This document shows positions 14,427 to 18,776 of a stretch of 18,776 nucleotides of DNA, piece after piece (the first letter of the stretch is position 1; each line of letters begins with the position of its first letter). The notes under the pieces were generated by a model that was given only the letters and a program-made list of their open reading frames with translations, was not told the DNA's origin and did not search any database. Origin of the DNA: JBFIHF01 sp964411125 (GTDB lineage Bacteria > Myxococcota_A > Bradymonadia > Bradymonadales > Bradymonadaceae); the NCBI GenBank assembly GCA_964411125.1, contig CAYPJU010000101.1, positions 1 to 18,776 of the forward strand. The letters run 5' to 3'. The position numbers and the translations under genes were made by a program.

Positions 14427-16526
14427 TCAACGCTGGAACACAAAGCCGTAGCCGCCCCCCGTGCCGCCATCGGAGGCGTACCCGCTCACAAAGAGGCTTC
14501 CGCTGCTCTGTAGGAGGTCACACGAGAACACGTCGATGGCAAACGCATCGGCGCGCACGTCGACGTCCAGCAATGTGCCATTGCCCGACCAGCCTGCGAC
14601 GAAGCCGCCGCGGTTGACGGGATTCAGGTATCCGGCGAGATCGCCGGTCGTTCCCCCAACCACCCATATGGTGTCCGATGTCGAGTCTACTGCGACGTCC
14701 ACACCGAAGTCGTGAACCACGGTGCCGAGGAGTCGCACCCATTGCAGGGTGCCGCCATTCGTATAGCGCGCGACGACGATGTCCCGGCCTCCGGCGTTGA
14801 CCTCGGCGTCAACGTCCCCCTCCACAAAGCCGGTCGCGACGACATCGCCACCAGCAGCAAGCGCGAGTCCGCGGAGGTGAAGTACTGAATTCGTCGCTAT
14901 TTGTTCGTGCCAAAGAACGTCTCCGTTGGCGGTCCCATGGGCAGCGATGTGCCCATTACTCCCGGCGACGTAGACTCGGGTGTTTGTTGTATCCAACAGG
15001 AGCGCTTCACCTAGCCAGTACGGATGAGCAAGCGCGTTCAGCCTCGTCCATTGGTGCACGCCGTTGCCGTCGAACTTGGACAAAAAGCCGTTGTCGGCCG
15101 GGGCAGGATTCACAACTCCACCGAGATCACCGTACGTGTATCCGGTAATGAACATCTCGCCGGTGAGTGGGTCTGCTGCGATCTGGAGCGCGCGGTCATC
15201 GTCAGGGCCCGCAAGCTCGGTGTCCCAGCTCAGTTGGCCGCTGGGAAGAAATTTCGCGATGAAAACTTCACTTTGGGCCGCATTGGAGACGCGCGATGCG
15301 CCGACGAGGATGGCGCTGGCTGCCGGTCCGAGGACGAGGTCATTCACGATCTCCGTACCGGCTCCGCCATACAACTGCGTCCACAGTAGATTCCCGGCAG
15401 GGTCGTAGCGTTGAACCCACGCATCCGCCTGCCCGGCATTGATGAGTCCCGCCAGATTCTGGGACGTAGATCCCGCCAAGTAGAAATGGCCGGTGGACTG
15501 GTCGACTGCCACGTGGATCTGCGGACCCACCGGGCGAACTTTGATGCAGGAGGCCTCGTCGACCTCGCCATCGCAATCGTTGTCGCGACCATCACAGCTC
15601 GATTCGACCGGCTCGTAGTCGGGAGGTTGAGCGCAGGTGCCGTCCGTCTCGCGAAGCGCTTCACCGCAGACTCCGCTCGAGACGCCTTGATAGTCGCAGC
15701 TGACACTTCGGCAGACGCTGACGGACGGGTCGCCTGGAACGCTGAGGCAGGCCTCTTCGCCCGAGCAAGGGTTGTCGAGAGTCGCGTCGCACCGCTGCAA
15801 GCACTGGAAGCTCCCGGGCGCTGACTCCACACAAGCTTGGCCGCCGTTGCAGTCCTGATGCTCCGCACAACTGTCCCCGACGCCGGCAACAGGGTTGAAA
15901 GGCTGGCACGACAGCTCGGCTGAACCGTAGCAGTTTTGGCCCACAGGACAGTCGTCCTCAGGGAACGCACTGCACGTGCACGCGCCGGCTTCGCAGGAGG
16001 CGGGGCAGGTTTCCATGGACACGAATACAGCACCAGCCTCGTCGCAGACTTGCCGTTCGACCCCGTCGCATCGGGCTTCGCCGGGAGTACAGAAGGTCGC
16101 TTCGCAGCGTGCAGTTCCGCAGATCTCCCCCGCCGCACAATCTACCATTGAACGACTACCATCTTCGCTGCAGAGCCAGACCGCCTCAGCCGATGCGCAG
16201 CCGAGGAACGCCCCTTCCGGCTCACACCCGAGATCGACAGCTCGCAGATCTTCTTGTCCAGCATCCTCGACCGCTGCGGTGTCTGGAGACGTGCCCAGGT
16301 CCGGCTCGTTGCTACAGGCGCAGGTTCCGTACTGACCGTTACCGTTGCACGCCTGTAGACCGGTCGAGCTGCCAGGGCAGTCGCATAGCTGCGTTTCTCC
16401 GGGGGCGCAGTCGGAAGCCGCTTTCTTGGGTCCCCCGCCGCAGCCACTGCTGTAGGCAGCGAGCGAGACGAGTAACAGCATCGGGCCTATGAGTCGCTGT
16501 GCAAAGCTCATGATCTCTCGTCTCAT
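14427..16526 (-). CDS. Cys-rich MopE-motif / seven-bladed beta-propeller lipoprotein (paralogue 2)
   Basis: A 699-aa predicted exported lipoprotein. The N-terminus is basic, then hydrophobic (GPMLLLVSLAAYSSGC), with Cys29 as the likely lipid-modified residue, although SSGC is a weak lipobox. Residues 40-305 are Cys-rich, EGF-like in spacing. CDGRDNDCDGEVDE (311-324) is the MopE-type putative metal-binding motif. From about 335 to the end, seven beta-propeller repeats of about 50 residues can be read, each with a pattern like VAGST..GDL..G....FVARYD..G.LLW; the fourth is short. The start ATG at 16526 overlaps the preceding stop (ATGA). A second in-frame ATG at 16511 follows a GAGAG and may be the true start. 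The open frame extends further upstream, but that part only shadows the neighbouring gene. Function is unknown; a cell-surface role is inferred. Confidence 0.88.
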   Translation of the reverse strand: MRREIMSFAQRLIGPMLLLVSLAAYSSGCGGGPKKAASDCAPGETQLCDCPGSSTGLQACNGNGQYGTCACSNEPDLGTSPDTAAVEDAGQEDLRAVDLGCEPEGAFLGCASAEAVWLCSEDGSRSMVDCAAGEICGTARCEATFCTPGEARCDGVERQVCDEAGAVFVSMETCPASCEAGACTCSAFPEDDCPVGQNCYGSAELSCQPFNPVAGVGDSCAEHQDCNGGQACVESAPGSFQCLQRCDATLDNPCSGEEACLSVPGDPSVSVCRSVSCDYQGVSSGVCGEALRETDGTCAQPPDYEPVESSCDGRDNDCDGEVDEASCIKVRPVGPQIHVAVDQSTGHFYLAGSTSQNLAGLINAGQADAWVQRYDPAGNLLWTQLYGGAGTEIVNDLVLGPAASAILVGASRVSNAAQSEVFIAKFLPSGQLSWDTELAGPDDDRALQIAADPLTGEMFITGYTYGDLGGVVNPAPADNGFLSKFDGNGVHQWTRLNALAHPYWLGEALLLDTTNTRVYVAGSNGHIAAHGTANGDVLWHEQIATNSVLHLRGLALAAGGDVVATGFVEGDVDAEVNAGGRDIVVARYTNGGTLQWVRLLGTVVHDFGVDVAVDSTSDTIWVVGGTTGDLAGYLNPVNRGGFVAGWSGNGTLLDVDVRADAFAIDVFSCDLLQSSGSLFVSGYASDGGTGGGYGFVFQR

Positions 16527-18514
16527 TTGAAGAGGACAAAGCCCCCGCGTTGGGGCCCTCCGCCGACGCTGCCGTCCGCGGAGTACCCGGTAATCAGTAG
16601 ACGGCCGGCGGCGTCGACATGAAGAGACTGCGCCCGCGCCACGTCGGTGACGGTGATCACGAAGCTTTCCTGCAGATCTCCTGAACCGCTCAGGCGAGCA
16701 GCAAACCCGGCGCCGTTGTACGGGTTGGAGTGACCCTCGAAATCTCCGGCCGTGAAGCCCACCATCCATATCTCATCGGAGAGGGTCGTGACGATGTCGA
16801 GGCCCTCGTCTAGCGATGCGCTGCCGGCGAAACGGAGCCACACCTCGTCACCGTCGGGTGTGTAGCGGGCAGCGAAGGCGCTCAGACTGTTGGCAGCATC
16901 TTGGGCGCGGCCGGTGGCGACAACATCGCCATTGGGGGCGAGCGCGACGGCAAAGACGTGTCCGTTGATGCCGACGATGTCCTTCTTCCACAACACATCA
17001 CCGGTCTCGCCGTCGAGCGCGGCGAGGAACCGATGGTGGCCGCCGACGAAGACGCGGGAGGTGGTGGGATCGGAAACCACGGACGTCGACCACTCCCGAT
17101 AGCGGCATCCTCCGAAGAGCGTTGTCCATTGCGGCGTTCCGGCGGCGTCTAGTTTTGTGAGATACGCATTGTCGGTGTCGCAGTTGTTGAACTGCCCGTG
17201 AAGATCCCCGGTGGTTTGCCCGGCCACGAAGATGTCGCCATCGGGTTCCGCGGTAAGTCCGAAGGCTGCGTCAGTACCCGCCGTCGCGAGCTCATTTTCC
17301 CAGATCAGGTTTCCGTCCGCATCGTAGCTGGCCACAATGCCGTCGAAGTCGTTTACGTCGAGATCGTCGCCTGCGACCACGACATTGCCGGCTTCGGTGA
17401 CGACCAGCGCACGGAAGTTCTCGTTGTTCGGTGAGCGATAGAGTCGGGTCCAGAGGAGCGTGCCGGCGACATCGTACTTCTGAAGGAAGCCGTCGGTGGA
17501 GCCATTGTTTGCTTCACCCCCAAGGTTACCGGGAGTTACGCCGGCAACGTAAAACGCGTCGGAGATCGTGTCGCTTCGTACATGGGCCTCCTGAACGGAG
17601 GGAATGTGAATGCGGCAATCTTCATCCCGTACGCCGTCACAATCGTTGTCGATTCCGTCGCACGACGTTTCATCAGCCTCGTACGCCGACGGTGCCTGGC
17701 AACCGTCGCCGCTCGGCACGCCCTGCGCACAGATACCTGTTGAGAGACTGAGAAAGTCGCAGGCAGCCGGGGCGCAAACTGCGCGGCCGAGTTCCTCTGC
17801 TCCGTTGCCAAGGCACTCGAAACCTGCGGGGCAAGTCGACCCGTCTCGCTCACAACGCTCGCGACAGATCTCACCGTTGTGGCACAATTGGCCCTCGTTG
17901 CAGTCCCAGTCTTTGGTGCAAGGATCCCCTTCTTCTGCGGTCGTCACGTATGCATGGCAGCCGGCAGGCGAGCCTGGATAACAGTTCTCGCCGCTCGGAC
18001 AGTCATCGTTGGGGTACTCCGTACAGGTGCATCCGTCGGGGGTGCATTCTGCTCCACATTCCTCGACGTCCTCGTAGGTTCCCGCGCCGGTGCACCGCTG
18101 CCGAGTCTTTCCTTCGCAACGGGTTTGTCCAATGACACATGCCGGGGTAGCACACCCGTTTGGCGTGCAAGATTCACCGTCGGGACAGTTGGTTTGGATG
18201 ACTGAGATGCCGTCGGGACCGCATACTTGTTGTAGCCCGGAGTCGGCGCACCCTACAAAGTCTCCGGGCGTACCGCAGCTATCAACGTCGCCCATGGTGC
18301 CCATGTCCGAGTTGTCGCAGACGCAGGCGCCGAACCGCTCGCCGTCGATGCAGGTTTGTAGTCCGGCGATTTCCGGGGTGCAGAAGCAAGACTGTGTCTC
18401 TCCGTCGAGACAGGAAGAACCTTGCTTTCCGGGGCCTTTGGAACACCCGATGAAAACGAGGGCGATGTACCAAAGCCCCCAAATCGTGATCACTGTCGGA
18501 CGCTGTCTATGCAC
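16523..18514 (-). CDS. Cys-rich MopE-motif / seven-bladed beta-propeller lipoprotein (paralogue 1)
   Basis: A 663-aa predicted exported lipoprotein, first of a two-gene minus-strand unit. The hydrophobic stretch WGLWYIALVFIGC places the likely lipidated cysteine at 24. A Cys-rich segment (35-300) opens with CLDGETQSCFC, matching CAPGETQLCDC of the downstream paralogue, and ends in CDGIDNDCDG (285-294), the MopE-type metal-binding signature. Seven beta-propeller repeats follow (about 305-663), for example FVAGQTTGDLHGQFNN and WMVGFTAGDFEGHSNP. Blade order and the short fourth blade match the downstream gene, so the pair arose by duplication. The GTG start has GGAG (18523-18520) at good spacing. 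The stop overlaps the next start (ATGA). Such proteins are frequent in myxobacterial envelopes; ligand and role are not known. Confidence 0.9.
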   Translation of the reverse strand: MHRQRPTVITIWGLWYIALVFIGCSKGPGKQGSSCLDGETQSCFCTPEIAGLQTCIDGERFGACVCDNSDMGTMGDVDSCGTPGDFVGCADSGLQQVCGPDGISVIQTNCPDGESCTPNGCATPACVIGQTRCEGKTRQRCTGAGTYEDVEECGAECTPDGCTCTEYPNDDCPSGENCYPGSPAGCHAYVTTAEEGDPCTKDWDCNEGQLCHNGEICRERCERDGSTCPAGFECLGNGAEELGRAVCAPAACDFLSLSTGICAQGVPSGDGCQAPSAYEADETSCDGIDNDCDGVRDEDCRIHIPSVQEAHVRSDTISDAFYVAGVTPGNLGGEANNGSTDGFLQKYDVAGTLLWTRLYRSPNNENFRALVVTEAGNVVVAGDDLDVNDFDGIVASYDADGNLIWENELATAGTDAAFGLTAEPDGDIFVAGQTTGDLHGQFNNCDTDNAYLTKLDAAGTPQWTTLFGGCRYREWSTSVVSDPTTSRVFVGGHHRFLAALDGETGDVLWKKDIVGINGHVFAVALAPNGDVVATGRAQDAANSLSAFAARYTPDGDEVWLRFAGSASLDEGLDIVTTLSDEIWMVGFTAGDFEGHSNPYNGAGFAARLSGSGDLQESFVITVTDVARAQSLHVDAAGRLLITGYSADGSVGGGPQRGGFVLFK

Positions 18515-18724
18515 CTTTTCTCCGGATTCGGGAGCGCGCCCGGCGGCGAGCGCCCTCGGGGGGGGACGGATTCCTAGTCAAAAAGGTTAGGTCACCAGAG
18601 GGCACGCTACGTGCCGGAGCCCGCAGAACTGTGGAAGAATGTAAGCTGGGCCCGCGTAACTCTTCACGCCGTGGCGCGACCCGTCGTTCGTCCCCGGCCT
18701 CACCCCGGGCCCCTAACTCGTCGC
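18515..18724. other. Intergenic region upstream of the lipoprotein pair
   Basis: About 210 bases between the end of an upstream minus-strand gene and the GTG of the first lipoprotein. It contains a run of eight G (18558-18565) and a compact inverted repeat at 18601-18615. No convincing promoter was found: the TTGACT read on the minus strand at 18581-18576 has no -10 partner in the GC-rich sequence beyond it. Confidence 0.5.
18601..18615. repeat. Perfect inverted repeat, possible operator or weak terminator
   Basis: GGCACG-CTA-CGTGCC, six base pairs around a 3-base centre. It lies between an upstream minus-strand gene end (18725) and the lipoprotein start (18514). On the minus strand a T run occurs about 20 bases further on, too far for a standard intrinsic terminator. 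An operator for the lipoprotein genes is equally possible. Confidence 0.3.
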
Positions 18725-18775
18725 TCAGGACTGAGGAGGGGCGGGCTCGTCCGGGATTAGTCCGAGCTTCGCAGC
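18725..18775 (-). CDS. C-terminal end of an unidentified protein (partial)
   Basis: Read on the minus strand from the window edge, one frame gives AAKLGLIPDEPAPPQS and then TGA (18727-18725). The composition, including the Pro-rich tail, looks like a normal protein C-terminus, and the gene would run in the same direction as the two lipoprotein genes. Only 16 residues are visible, so no function can be assigned, and the call rests on composition alone. Confidence 0.4.
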   Translation of the reverse strand, partial: AAKLGLIPDEPAPPQS

Positions 18776-18776
18776 G

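Noticed and set aside
16527..16769. N-terminal extension of the second lipoprotein to 16769
   Set aside because: The extra 81 residues are Arg-rich, precede the signal peptide, and overlap the first lipoprotein gene in another frame. The ATGA start at 16526 or ATG at 16511 fits better.
18553..18581. Sigma70 promoter with TTGACT as the -35 box on the minus strand
   Set aside because: The region where the -10 should lie is a G/C run with no TATAAT-like hexamer.
1..18776. Attachment-site duplication of the tRNA-Leu 3' end, integrase or transposase
   Set aside because: No second copy of the T-arm/acceptor sequence and no recombinase motif was found in the window, so island boundaries are not claimed.
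1..18776. CRISPR array or tandem DNA repeats
   Set aside because: No regularly spaced direct repeats were seen. The internal repetition in the lipoproteins is at protein level only (propeller blades).

Overview
The window is GC-rich and gene-dense. The best guess for the organism is a member of the Myxococcota or a related former-deltaproteobacterial lineage. That rests on two tandem Cys-rich lipoproteins carrying the MopE-type motif (CDGxDNDCDG) followed by seven-bladed beta-propeller repeats, an architecture common in those genomes. It is an inference from protein style, not from a marker gene.

Layout. Positions 1-52 are the 3' part of a class II tRNA-Leu, apparently with anticodon AAG, followed by a strong hairpin terminator (62-100). 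About 1 kb of poorly coding, possibly decayed sequence follows (101-1115); its only reasonable gene candidate is an 89-codon ORF at 846-1115. Next comes a very large plus-strand gene (1136-6871, 1911 aa). It encodes a transglutaminase-like N-terminus, a DUF4011 region, a UPF1-like superfamily 1 helicase with a very long insertion, a PD-(D/E)XK nuclease of the Vsr/DUF559/MTES_1575 type, and a DUF3320-like tail. Facing it on the minus strand is a tightly packed three-gene operon, transcribed from high to low coordinates: a SNF2-family helicase (14277-11281), an SbcD/Mre11-like phosphodiesterase (11300-10134) and an SbcC/Rad50-like ATPase (10137-7003). Its junctions are 20-nt and 4-nt overlaps. 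The two units converge at 6872-7002.

Right of these, two paralogous lipoprotein genes (18514-16523 and 16526-14427), also on the minus strand, overlap by ATGA. The last 50 bases hold the C-terminal end of one more minus-strand gene.

Interpretation. The region 1.1-14.3 kb looks like an accessory DNA-processing or anti-invader island beside a tRNA gene. The 1911-aa protein resembles the single-gene DUF4011-helicase-Vsr defence protein (Hhe). The SNF2 + Mre11 + Rad50 operon has the parts to track on DNA, sense its ends and cut it. I cannot match that three-gene combination, or its convergent pairing with the DUF4011 helicase, to a named defence system, so it is the best candidate for something undescribed. 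The lipoproteins are probably envelope or surface genes of the host chromosome and not part of the system. No integrase, insertion sequence, CRISPR array or second tRNA end (att site) was seen.
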